This document shows positions 1 through 9,929 of a DNA stretch of 64,000 nt, in pieces. This DNA is from Candidatus Villigracilis affinis (GTDB lineage: Bacteria; Chloroflexota; Anaerolineae; Anaerolineales; Villigracilaceae), in the NCBI GenBank assembly GCA_016718275.1, contig JADKEA010000019.1, positions 585,001 to 649,000 on the forward strand, given 5' to 3'. Each line of letters begins with the position of its first letter. Within the stretch, counting starts at the first letter, position 1. Made by a program: the position numbers and the translations under genes. The notes under the pieces were generated by a model, which was not told the origin of the DNA, did not search any database, and saw only the letters and a list, made by a program, of their open reading frames with translations.

Positions 1-2418
<2,418 letters not shown>

Positions 2419-2505
2419 CTCGTGATACGGAGAAGTTGGTACTTTTCAAAAAGACAAACTACATCATTTTATTCTTGCTATTTGGTGACAATCTTGTGAA
2501 ATTGT

Positions 2506-2625
2506 CCCTTGGTGATTTGAGCGACGTGGGTACACCCGGTCCCATTCCGAACCCGGAAGTTAAGCATGTCAGCGCCGATGGTACTTGGAGGGCGACCTCC
2601 TGGGAGAGTAGGTCATTGCCAAGGG
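2506..2625 (+). rRNA. rrf: 5S ribosomal RNA
   Basis: This is a 120-nt 5S rRNA with the conserved core CCCATTCCGAACCCGGAAG near 2539. The terminal helix is CCCTTGG at 2506-2512 against CCAAGGG at 2619-2625. It follows the 23S gene after a spacer of about 87 nt with no tRNA in it. A T-rich stretch directly after the terminal stem probably ends the rRNA operon transcript. Confidence 0.95.
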
Positions 2626-2658
2626 GCTTTTCTTTTTAATAAAAATCAGGCGGAAATC

Positions 2659-2687
2659 TTCTCATTCGCGCCTGTATCGTGTATAAT
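2659..2687 (+). promoter_or_regulatory. Sigma70-type promoter for the rpsU-infA leader
   Basis: TTCTCA at 2659-2664 (4 of 6 to TTGACA) is followed after 17 nt by a perfect TATAAT at 2682-2687. A transcript from here would start near 2694 and carry a leader of about 175 nt before rpsU. Confidence 0.55.
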
Positions 2688-2805
2688 ACACACGCAGTTT
2701 CGGCGTGGAGGATTTTCATCTTCTCCACATAAATCATGAGGAGTGTGAAGCGCATCTTTTGATCGTATGGTCATCGAGTTCGTTTCAGGTCTTGTTATAA
2801 AGTCC

Positions 2806-2838
2806 TCGGCTGATTCTGTGTAACGGCCGATTTTTTTT
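2806..2838 (+). terminator. Intrinsic terminator or attenuator in the rpsU leader
   Basis: TCGGCTG (2806-2812) pairs with CGGCCGA (2824-2830), with one G-U pair, and is followed at once by eight T. It lies about 30 nt upstream of the rpsU start and downstream of the promoter at 2659-2687. It must therefore either end a small RNA of about 145 nt or attenuate rpsU-infA. A second hairpin sits upstream in the same leader (GTGGAG 2705-2710 with CTCCAC 2723-2728). Confidence 0.6.
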
Positions 2839-2870
2839 GGACATTTTTATGCAGAAAGTAGGTGATTTCA

Positions 2871-3068
2871 TTGGCTTCAGTTAATTTACGTAACGGCGAA
2901 TCCCAGGATTCACTGCTCAAGCGTTTCCGCAAAAAGATCGTCAAGAGCGGCATCCTGAGCACTATTCGCAACAAGCGCTGGTTCGTCTCCAAGAGCGAGA
3001 CGCGCCGCATGGAAAAGAAGAAGGCGATCCGCCGCATCAAGCGACGTTCGTTCAAGGATACAGAATAA
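2871..3068 (+). CDS. rpsU: 30S ribosomal protein S21
   Basis: This is a 65-residue basic protein matching S21: an acidic-polar N-terminus (ASVNLRNGESQDSLLKRF), then a long run rich in Arg and Lys. I chose the TTG start at 2871 because AGGTGA at 2860-2865 lies 5 nt upstream as a Shine-Dalgarno and the protein then begins (M)ASVNLR, as is usual for the family. A GTG at 2862 would place the start inside that Shine-Dalgarno. It is a small-subunit protein implicated in initiation, and it is followed 14 nt later by infA. Expression probably depends on the leader terminator upstream. Confidence 0.93.
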   Translation: MASVNLRNGESQDSLLKRFRKKIVKSGILSTIRNKRWFVSKSETRRMEKKKAIRRIKRRSFKDTE

Positions 3069-3082
3069 ATCAAGAGGCGTGT

Positions 3083-3337
3083 ATGACAAAAGAAGAAGGC
3101 AAAATCAAAGTTGATGGTCTTGTAATCGAAGCCCTGCCTGGAACCCAGTTCCGTGTACGGCTTGATAACGGTCATGAAGTTTTGGCATATCTCTCGGGGA
3201 AAATGCGCAAGCACTATATTCGCATTCTTCTTGGTGATCACGTGTCAATGGAAATGTCTCCCTATGATCTGACCCGCGCCCGCATCACCTTCCGTCAACG
3301 TAAGAACGCGCCTACATCCTCTTCTGTTGGGAGTTAA
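3083..3337 (+). CDS. infA: Translation initiation factor IF-1
   Basis: This is an 84-residue OB-fold protein. The family pattern is clear: GLVIEALPGTQFRVRL, then VLAYLSGKMRKHYIRIL, then GDHVSMEMSPYDLTRARI. IF-1 binds the ribosomal A site during initiation together with IF-2 and IF-3. The C-terminal tail of about 12 residues (NAPTSSSVGS end) exceeds the usual length of about 72. Pairing with rpsU, 14 nt upstream, suggests a two-gene translation operon that ends at the bidirectional terminator starting at 3356. Confidence 0.95.
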   Translation: MTKEEGKIKVDGLVIEALPGTQFRVRLDNGHEVLAYLSGKMRKHYIRILLGDHVSMEMSPYDLTRARITFRQRKNAPTSSSVGS

Positions 3338-3355
3338 TCCCCGATTTGAAAAAAT

Positions 3356-3388
3356 AAAAAGTCCTCCATGTACATGGAGGACTTTTTT
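3356..3388. terminator. Bidirectional terminator between infA and the DHOD-like gene
   Basis: GTCCTCCATGT (3361-3371) and its exact complement ACATGGAGGAC form an 11-bp self-complementary stem, with an A run before and TTTTTT after. It serves infA on the + strand and the convergent gene on the - strand. Confidence 0.9.
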
Positions 3389-3407
3389 GCGTTTATTCGA
3401 TTCTTTG

Positions 3408-4409
3408 TTACACCAGATCTCTGAATGAAGTCAGGACTTTCATATAGTTGGCTCGTTCAAATGCGGCTGGTTCCTTGACGGATTTTTGACTCATGCTGCC
3501 TTGCATTTGCTCAATCGAAACATATTCCCGTTCCTTCATCCATGCTTCGAGCTCGCTCAACATGGACGGAATTACTTTTTCGCCGTTATGCAGGAGATTG
3601 GATGCCATCATGGCGACCTTTGCCCCGGACATCATGGATTTGAGAACGTCGCTGGCGGTATGTACACCGCTGGTCAGAGCAAAATCGGCGTTGACTTTTC
3701 CATGCAGGATTGAGATCCAGCGCAGAGGGAGTCGCAAGTCTGCTGAAGTGCTTAAATCCAGATTGTGGACGATTTCCAACTCGTTCAGGTCAAAATCGGG
3801 CTGGTAGAACCGATTGAACAGTACCAGACCGTTTGCCCCAGCTTCAACGATGCGACGGGCAAAGTTCGGCAGGGCGGTGATGTATGGACTCAGTTTCACC
3901 GCCAGCGGGATCGAAATGACCGACTTCACTTCAGCCACCAACTCTACCTGCGCGTTTTCCAGTTCCTGCGCGGTGAGGTTCGTGTCGGTGGGGATATAGT
4001 ATAGGTTGAGTTCCAGCGCATCGGCTCCCGCATCCTGAATTTGCTTCGCGGAACGAGTCCAGCCGCCTTTTGAGACACCGTTCAAACTTCCGATCACGGG
4101 GATGCTCAGGTTCTTTTTCAAACTGGTTACCTGGCTCAAATACTTTTCAGGACCGATCGAGTATGTGCCGTTATTTGGTAGATATGACATGGCCTCGGCA
4201 AATGAATCGGTGCCGCGTGTCAGATAATGGTCGAGTTCGAGCGATTCGTGGATGATTTGTTCCTCAAAGAGGGAATACATCACGATGGCGGAAATCCCCG
4301 CCTCTTCCAGCTTCTTTGCCGAATCAAGTTTTTTTGATAGGGGAGATGCCGAGGCGACGAGCGGGTTCTTTAATTTCAGACCAAGATAAGTTGTAGAAAG
4401 ATCTATCAT
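3408..4409 (-). CDS. Dihydroorotate dehydrogenase-like flavoprotein
   Basis: This is a 333-residue TIM-barrel protein of the DHOD class I type: LKLKNPLVASASPL at the start, VIGSLNG near residue 102, and LELNLYYIPTD near 132. Proteins annotated as dihydroorotate dehydrogenase-like commonly sit beside pyruvate:ferredoxin oxidoreductase. No pyrimidine genes are nearby. Its ATG overlaps the nifJ stop in an ATGA junction (4406-4409), so translation is coupled to NifJ. I infer an FMN redox partner or accessory of the oxidoreductase rather than a pyrimidine enzyme; its substrate is not established. Confidence 0.8.
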   Translation of the reverse strand: MIDLSTTYLGLKLKNPLVASASPLSKKLDSAKKLEEAGISAIVMYSLFEEQIIHESLELDHYLTRGTDSFAEAMSYLPNNGTYSIGPEKYLSQVTSLKKNLSIPVIGSLNGVSKGGWTRSAKQIQDAGADALELNLYYIPTDTNLTAQELENAQVELVAEVKSVISIPLAVKLSPYITALPNFARRIVEAGANGLVLFNRFYQPDFDLNELEIVHNLDLSTSADLRLPLRWISILHGKVNADFALTSGVHTASDVLKSMMSGAKVAMMASNLLHNGEKVIPSMLSELEAWMKEREYVSIEQMQGSMSQKSVKEPAAFERANYMKVLTSFRDLV

Positions 4410-7400
4410 GATTTTTTCTCCTCGGTACCGTTGTTTTCATCATAATGCATGGATGCCATCTGCTGGTACAGGGTCCAGCGGGATTTCGCGTCGTGCTGCG
4501 CTTCCTTCATTAACATTTCAGCGCGCTCTTCATCCATTTGGGTGAGCATCTTATAGCGGGTCTCATTATAAGCATATTGTGAAATCGGAATGCTCGGTTC
4601 CTTGGATTCGATGACGAGCGGGTTTTGTCCCTGCTCGGCAAGGGCCGGGTTGTAACGATACATTGGCCAGTGACCCGATTGCACCGCGAGTTTGGTCTGG
4701 TCGAGGCTCTTGGCCATATCATAGCCGTGAGCGATACAGGGGCTGTACGCGATGACGAGGGATGGGCCATCATAGGCTTCAGCTTCGATCAGAGCCTTGA
4801 GGGTTTGCTGGTCGTTGGCTCCCATTGCAACGCGGGCGACATATACGTATCCATAGGACATGGCAATCAGACCGAGGTCTTTCTTGGGTAAGCCTTTGCC
4901 GCTCATGGCAAATTTTGCAACTGCTGCGCGTGGTGTGGACTTGCTGGCCTGGCCGCCCGTGTTTGAATACACTTCGGTATCCAGCACGAGGATGTTGACG
5001 TTGCGTCCGCTGGCGAGTACGTGGTCAAGACCACCGTAGCCGATATCGTACGCCCAGCCGTCGCCGCCGATGATCCAGACAGATTTCTTGACGAGGTTGT
5101 CAGCAAGGCTGATTAGATCTTTGGCACGGCTGTCACTAGACTTGCTGAGTTTGTTCTTCAATTCGACGACACGTTCGCGCTGAGCGCCAATGCCTGTTTC
5201 GTCTTCCTGGTTGGCATTCAAAATGGCTTCGACCAACTCAGTGCTCACAGTTGATTCAAAGGATTTGAGCAGCTCGAGTGCATATTCGGCCTGTTTGTCG
5301 ATCGTCAGGCGCATGCCCAAACCAAACTCGGCGTTATCTTCAAACAGCGAGTTTGACCATGCGGGGCCGCGTCCATCGGCATTCTTGGCCCACGGGGTAG
5401 TAGGGAGATTACCGCCGTAGATCGAGGAACAACCTGTGGCATTCGCGATCACGGCGCGGTCACCGAACAACTGCGAGACCAGCTTCACATACGGAGTTTC
5501 ACCGCAACCTGCACAAGCGCCGCTGAACTCAAACAATGGGCGCAGCAACTGCGAGTTCTTGATGGTGGAAGGATTGAACAACTTCCTGTCCATATCGGGA
5601 ATATTCATGAAGAAATCCCAGTTCTTGGCTTCTGCTTCGCGTAAAGCGGGCTGAGGTTCCATGTTGATCGCCTTGCGGCCAACGGCTCGCTTATCCTTCA
5701 CAGGGCAAACTTCCACGCACAAAGTACAACCCGTGCAATCTTCGGGTGCAACTTGAAGCGTGTAGGCAAACCCGGTCGAAAATTCCTTGAACTTCGACGG
5801 AGTGTGTTTGAAGGTGTCAGGTGCGCCAGCCACGAGCTTCTCATCGTACACCTTGTGGCGGATGACTGCATGTGGACAAACCATCACGCACTTACCACAT
5901 TGGATACAAATATCAGCGTCCCAAACAGGGATTTCGAGCGCGAGATTACGTTTTTCCCATTGGGTTGTGCCAGTGGGGAAGGTGCCGTCGATGGGGAATG
6001 CGGAAACGGGGATGTTATCGCCATCTGAGTCGATAATCTGCCCAAGCACGTTCTTGACGAAATCAGGCGCTTCATTCGGGACCGGGAGCCTGCGTGTCGT
6101 CTTTGAAGTTACCGCCGCTGGGACTTTGACCTCATGAAGATTCGCGACAGTTGCATCCACAGCCTCGAAATTCTTCTTCACGACAGCCTCACCACGCTTG
6201 CCATAGCTCTTTTCAATGGCATGCTTGATCTCCGCAATGGCCGCTTCGCGCGGAAGAATACCGCTGATGGCGAAGAAAGCCGTCTGCATGATGGTGTTCA
6301 TGCGTCCGCCCATGCCAGTCTGTTCGGCCACATCGTAGCCGTTGATGACATGGAACTTGAGCTTCTTGGTGATGATGTCCTTCTGGACTTCCTGGGGAAG
6401 TTCATCCCAGATTTCATCGGGGCCAAACATGCTGTTGAGCAGGAAAATGCCGCCTTCTTTGGCGTATTTGAGCATATCCACACGTTCGAGGAATGCATAT
6501 TGGTGGCAGGCTACGAAATTTGCCTGATTGGCTTCAATGAGATATGGAGCACGGATGGCCTTGGGTCCAAAGCGCAGATGAGACATGGTCACCGTGCCAG
6601 ACTTCTTCGAGTCATAGTAGAAGTAGCCCTGAGCATAGTTTTCAGTCTCTTCACCGATGATTTTGATCGAGTTCTTGTTCGCGCCCACCGTTCCGTCAGA
6701 GCCGAGGCCGAAGAACACGCAACTGACCATTCCTTCTGATTCGAGCGAGAAGGATGAGTCCACGGTCAGGCTGGTGTTCGAAACATCATCATTGATGCCG
6801 AGGGTGAAGTGATTCTTGGGTTCAGGTTTGGCTAATTCGTCGAGGACCGCCTTGGTCATGGCAGGAGTGAATTCCTTGGAGGAAAGACCATAGCGCCCAC
6901 CGATGACATTGATATCGGCGCGTTTGCCTTCCATGAGAGCGTTTACGATATCCAAGTACATCGGTTCGCCGTTGGCGCCGGGTTCCTTGGTTCGATCCAA
7001 TACTGCAATGGATTTCACAGTCTTGGGCAAGCCCTTGATGAAATGTTCAATGGAGAATGGACGATACAAGCGAACGCGTAAAACGCCAACTTTTTCGCCT
7101 TTTGCAGCCAAATAAGAAACGGTCTCTTCTACAACTTCGCCGCCAGAGCCCATGATGATAATGACGCGTTCGGCTTCGGGATGTCCGCTGTAATCAAAAA
7201 GGTTGTAATGGCGGCCTGTGACTTTGGCGAACTTATCCATCATCTCCTGCACGATGGCGGGAGTGGCGGTGTAGTAATTGTTGGAGGCTTCGCGCATTTG
7301 GAAGTACACATCGGGGTTCTGCGCGGTTCCGCGCAGGGTGGGATGTTCAGGTGTGAGTCCACGTGCTCGATGGGCACGCACCAGGTCATCGTCTAGCATT

Positions 7401-7978
7401 TGGCGGAGTTCTTCATCCGTCAATTGGAAGATCTTGGTCACTTCGTGCGAGGTTCTAAATCCATCAAAGAAATGCATGAAAGGCACACGCGCTTTGAGGG
7501 TAGCGGCCTGTGCAATGGCTGCAAAATCCTGCGCTTCCTGCACGGAACCTGAGGAAAGCAAGGCCCAGCCCGTCTGGCGGACAGCCATCACATCCTGGTG
7601 GTCGCCATAAATGGAAAGGGCGTGAGATGCAATAGCGCGTGCAGCGACGTGGAAGACGGTGCTGGTCAACTCGCCCGCGATCTTATACATGTTCGGGATC
7701 ATTAACAATAAGCCCTGAGATGCGGTAAAGGTGGTGGTCAGTGCGCCTGTTTGCAGTGCACCGTGTACGGTTCCTGCCGCGCCGCCTTCGGATTGCATTT
7801 CAATGACGAGGGGAGTGGTTCCCCAAAGGTTCTTCTTTCCCTTGGCAGACCATTCGTCGGAGAATTCACCCATCCCGGAGGATGGGGTGATCGGGTAAAT
7901 GGCGATCACTTCGCTGAGACGGTGGGCAACGCTTGCGGTCGCCTCATTTCCGTCAATCATAATGATTGGTTGTTTCAT
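4406..7978 (-). CDS. nifJ: Pyruvate:ferredoxin (flavodoxin) oxidoreductase
   Basis: This 1190-residue single-chain enzyme oxidatively decarboxylates pyruvate to acetyl-CoA and reduces ferredoxin. In order it has the N-terminal pyruvate-binding domain (YPITPSSGMGE), a domain II/III region, and two ferredoxin-type 4Fe-4S motifs (CIQCGKCVMVCP and CTGCTLCVEVCP). Near residue 825 CAGCGETPY begins the TPP domain, which continues with GGDGWAYDIGYGG and TEVYSNTGGQ. The start at 7978 (MKQPIIMIDGNEA) has AGGAG just upstream; the in-frame extension to 8029 adds 17 atypical residues. It points to anaerobic or fermentative metabolism. The gene is followed by, and overlaps, the DHOD-like gene. Confidence 0.97.
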   Translation of the reverse strand: MKQPIIMIDGNEATASVAHRLSEVIAIYPITPSSGMGEFSDEWSAKGKKNLWGTTPLVIEMQSEGGAAGTVHGALQTGALTTTFTASQGLLLMIPNMYKIAGELTSTVFHVAARAIASHALSIYGDHQDVMAVRQTGWALLSSGSVQEAQDFAAIAQAATLKARVPFMHFFDGFRTSHEVTKIFQLTDEELRQMLDDDLVRAHRARGLTPEHPTLRGTAQNPDVYFQMREASNNYYTATPAIVQEMMDKFAKVTGRHYNLFDYSGHPEAERVIIIMGSGGEVVEETVSYLAAKGEKVGVLRVRLYRPFSIEHFIKGLPKTVKSIAVLDRTKEPGANGEPMYLDIVNALMEGKRADINVIGGRYGLSSKEFTPAMTKAVLDELAKPEPKNHFTLGINDDVSNTSLTVDSSFSLESEGMVSCVFFGLGSDGTVGANKNSIKIIGEETENYAQGYFYYDSKKSGTVTMSHLRFGPKAIRAPYLIEANQANFVACHQYAFLERVDMLKYAKEGGIFLLNSMFGPDEIWDELPQEVQKDIITKKLKFHVINGYDVAEQTGMGGRMNTIMQTAFFAISGILPREAAIAEIKHAIEKSYGKRGEAVVKKNFEAVDATVANLHEVKVPAAVTSKTTRRLPVPNEAPDFVKNVLGQIIDSDGDNIPVSAFPIDGTFPTGTTQWEKRNLALEIPVWDADICIQCGKCVMVCPHAVIRHKVYDEKLVAGAPDTFKHTPSKFKEFSTGFAYTLQVAPEDCTGCTLCVEVCPVKDKRAVGRKAINMEPQPALREAEAKNWDFFMNIPDMDRKLFNPSTIKNSQLLRPLFEFSGACAGCGETPYVKLVSQLFGDRAVIANATGCSSIYGGNLPTTPWAKNADGRGPAWSNSLFEDNAEFGLGMRLTIDKQAEYALELLKSFESTVSTELVEAILNANQEDETGIGAQRERVVELKNKLSKSSDSRAKDLISLADNLVKKSVWIIGGDGWAYDIGYGGLDHVLASGRNVNILVLDTEVYSNTGGQASKSTPRAAVAKFAMSGKGLPKKDLGLIAMSYGYVYVARVAMGANDQQTLKALIEAEAYDGPSLVIAYSPCIAHGYDMAKSLDQTKLAVQSGHWPMYRYNPALAEQGQNPLVIESKEPSIPISQYAYNETRYKMLTQMDEERAEMLMKEAQHDAKSRWTLYQQMASMHYDENNGTEEKKS

Positions 7979-7990
7979 TCTTGCTCCTTT

Positions 7991-8004
7991 GTAAGCAGGC
8001 TTAC
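7991..8004. promoter_or_regulatory. Palindrome next to the nifJ ribosome binding site
   Basis: GTAAGC-AG-GCTTAC is a perfect 6-bp palindrome with a 2-nt centre, directly upstream of the nifJ Shine-Dalgarno. It could be a repressor operator, or a small hairpin exposing the ribosome binding site. Confidence 0.4.
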
Positions 8005-8078
8005 ACCTGGGAATTTCTTCAATTAACAAGTGTATCCCCCTTGCGAATCTAAGGTTAGTTATTATCCGCTTAAATATA

Positions 8079-8094
8079 TGTGCCTGTTGTCACA
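8079..8094. promoter_or_regulatory. CRP/FNR-family-like site upstream of nifJ
   Basis: TGTGC-N6-TCACA differs at one base from the CRP consensus TGTGA-N6-TCACA. It lies about 100 bp upstream of nifJ, a gene often under redox or FNR-type control. It is a single match, so the support is modest. Confidence 0.35.
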
Positions 8095-8121
8095 TTTTGG
8101 ACAGGAATGGTGGAAATAAAA

Positions 8122-8148
8122 AAACGGCGGTTGCGCCGCCGTTTTTTT
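8122..8148. terminator. Terminator downstream of the DUF4406 gene
   Basis: ACGGCGG and CCGCCGT form a 7-bp stem with a 5-nt loop, with A runs on one side and a T7 run on the other. It ends the Nudix-DUF4406 transcript on the - strand before the nifJ promoter region. Confidence 0.85.
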
Positions 8149-8153
8149 CGTGC

Positions 8154-8522
8154 TTATGCCTGAGGTATCTCTTCAAGCGAATAAAAGATCTTCGCTCCCT
8201 TTTCCTTTGCCACACTGACCATTTGATCTGCCCCTGTGGATGCCCCGCCCACGCGCAGGACGGCATCGCATTTATCCAGCAGCATCACAGCGATGGGATG
8301 AAAAATTTCATTGAAGGGTTCATCACCGATCTGTTTTGAGCCAGCCAGCGCAACCAACGGAAGCGCGAACCATTCTCCCAACAATGGGATGTGACCTTTG
8401 CGGAAAATGGGCAATGCAAAGGTTTCCATCAAGTGGACATTCGCTGCGATCTTTTCAGGGTCGTCATTGGTTCCAGAACGATAGGGGCCTGCGATCAGGA
8501 TCATCATGGGTTTGCTGTTCAT
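8154..8522 (-). CDS. DUF4406-family nucleoside-processing-like protein
   Basis: This is a 122-residue protein beginning MNSKPMMILIAGPYRSGT. The AGPYRSG motif near residue 11 and a later (R)VGGASTGADQMV segment match DUF4406, a Rossmann-like family related to nucleoside 2-deoxyribosyltransferases. Its ATG directly abuts the stop codon of the upstream Nudix gene (8523), so the two are translationally coupled. A role in nucleotide or NAD-derivative salvage together with the Nudix enzyme is plausible but inferred. Confidence 0.7.
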   Translation of the reverse strand: MNSKPMMILIAGPYRSGTNDDPEKIAANVHLMETFALPIFRKGHIPLLGEWFALPLVALAGSKQIGDEPFNEIFHPIAVMLLDKCDAVLRVGGASTGADQMVSVAKEKGAKIFYSLEEIPQA

Positions 8523-9065
8523 TTACACTCCTAAATATTTCTCAAGTTGTGGTCTTGCCATTAATAATGCCGCCAGTGTTTTTGCATCTGGAAGTTCGCC
8601 TCGTTCCGCGCTGAGAATTGCCTCGCGAACGGGAATTTTCTCCACCGATAAAAATTCATCATCATCCGCTTCGAGCGGATTGTGCTTCAGATTGGTTGCC
8701 AGAAAGACGCCCATGAATTCAGTGGAATACCCGGGGGCAAGGTAAAACGAACCGACCTGAATCAACGTGCCAGCTTCCATGCCTGTTTCTTCGCGGATCT
8801 CACGCGCGGCGCACTCGGCAAAAGGCTCATCGCCATCGCGGGTTCCCGCGGGAAGTTCGAGCATGTCCATGCCTGCCGCGTGACGATATTGACGGACGAA
8901 AAGCAGATTACCATCGCTGTCTATAGGGATGATAACCACCGAGCCGCCGTGTTCAACAATGTCAAATTTTGTTTCGCGGCCGTCAGGTGTCTTCATCGTA
9001 TCGCGGCGGATCTTGAAGGCACGTCCCTGCAGCAGTGGTTCTGATTTGATGAGTTCAAATGGCAT
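8523..9065 (-). CDS. Nudix hydrolase, ADP-ribose pyrophosphatase type
   Basis: This 180-residue protein has a complete Nudix box, G-x5-E-x7-REIREETGM, beginning at the glycine of GTRDGDE near residue 75. It also has the upstream beta strands (VVIIPIDSDGNLLFVRQYR) typical of ADP-ribose or sugar-nucleotide pyrophosphatases. The start at 9065 (MPFELIKSE) is preceded by AAGGAG. A longer in-frame form from 9095 would run through the terminator at 9085-9114 and is rejected. It probably hydrolyses ADP-ribose or a related dinucleotide; the substrate cannot be fixed from sequence. Confidence 0.9.
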   Translation of the reverse strand: MPFELIKSEPLLQGRAFKIRRDTMKTPDGRETKFDIVEHGGSVVIIPIDSDGNLLFVRQYRHAAGMDMLELPAGTRDGDEPFAECAAREIREETGMEAGTLIQVGSFYLAPGYSTEFMGVFLATNLKHNPLEADDDEFLSVEKIPVREAILSAERGELPDAKTLAALLMARPQLEKYLGV

Positions 9066-9084
9066 GATGTTCTCCTTGGTATCA

Positions 9085-9114
9085 AAAAAGCCCAAGCATT
9101 TGCCTGGGCTTTTT
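9085..9114 (-). terminator. Terminator of the LysM lipoprotein gene
   Basis: AAAAAGCCCA (9085-9094) pairs with TGGGCTTTTT (9105-9114). It lies just after the LysM gene on the - strand and just before the Nudix ribosome binding site. Confidence 0.85.
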
Positions 9115-9129
9115 AATCAACTAAAACGA

Positions 9130-9864
9130 TTACGGTATTTTGATCGGCTGCCCAACGGTCAGTGTGGCCGAGAGCGAAATACCGGTCGCAGAGGCAATTG
9201 CGGCAGGGTCAACATCGCCGAATTTGCATGCAATGCTGTACAGATTTTCATCTGCAGAAACAACGCTATAGGTTGTGGGATGGGCCGCCAGCATGCGGTC
9301 ACCGGGGAAGGCGCCGCTTTGAGGAATCGTCAATTTCAAGCCGGGGTAATACAGGTCAGGGCTGGTAAGGCCGCTTAAGCTGAGCAATTGATCGGGGTCC
9401 ACATTGAAACGACGGGCAATACAATAGGGGAATTCACCATTTTGCAAAGTATAGGTTGCGGGGCGCACACCGGCTGGAACGGGCGTGGTGGTTGGGCCGC
9501 TCGGGGTGGACGCTGCAGGAGTTGTTGGCACTGCATTGGTGGGGGTGCTTGGTGCACCGACAGTCGGAGTGGCAGACGGCAGGGTGCCCGGCTGTGCGGT
9601 GATGACGGTTCCAGTTGTCACCACAGCTTGCGGTGTACCGCCGTTTGCAACTGTGGTTTGAGCAGCAGCAGTTTGTTTTGCAAATTCAGCGATCAAATCC
9701 ATTGGATTTTCAGCAGAGGGAAGCGGTGAAACAAATTGCCCCGTGGGTAATGCAGTTGGCGTCGCGGCAGGCGCGTTTGATGCTGACATCTGACAGGCAG
9801 AGATCAACATGTTTGATATTACAAAGATACTGACGATTAGCAAGCCGCGTTGTTTATTACTCAT
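9130..9864 (-). CDS. LysM-domain lipoprotein
   Basis: This 244-residue protein starts MSNKQRGLLIVSIFV and has a lipobox ending ISAC near residue 24, so it is predicted to be lipid-anchored at the cell surface. A Thr/Pro/Ala/Ser-rich linker spans about residues 30-130. Two LysM modules follow: TYTLQNGEFPYCIARRFNV near 138, and TYSVVSADENLYSIACKFG near 193. LysM modules bind glycan such as peptidoglycan. The start at 9864 has AGGAG upstream. No catalytic domain is present, so a wall-anchoring or sensing role is inferred. Confidence 0.85.
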   Translation of the reverse strand: MSNKQRGLLIVSIFVISNMLISACQMSASNAPAATPTALPTGQFVSPLPSAENPMDLIAEFAKQTAAAQTTVANGGTPQAVVTTGTVITAQPGTLPSATPTVGAPSTPTNAVPTTPAASTPSGPTTTPVPAGVRPATYTLQNGEFPYCIARRFNVDPDQLLSLSGLTSPDLYYPGLKLTIPQSGAFPGDRMLAAHPTTYSVVSADENLYSIACKFGDVDPAAIASATGISLSATLTVGQPIKIP

Positions 9865-9929
9865 AGTTTCTCCTGTTTCAATATACTCAGTGGGCGATGG
9901 TAGCACATGAACTTTAAAGCGTCAAGCGG

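Noticed and set aside
2419..2505. tRNA in the 23S-5S spacer
   Set aside because: No cloverleaf, T-loop (GTTCGANTC) or CCA-proximal stem is visible in the 87-nt spacer.
6134..6739. 201-codon ORF opposite nifJ
   Set aside because: It is the antisense shadow of a strongly conserved coding region, with no Shine-Dalgarno or family motif.
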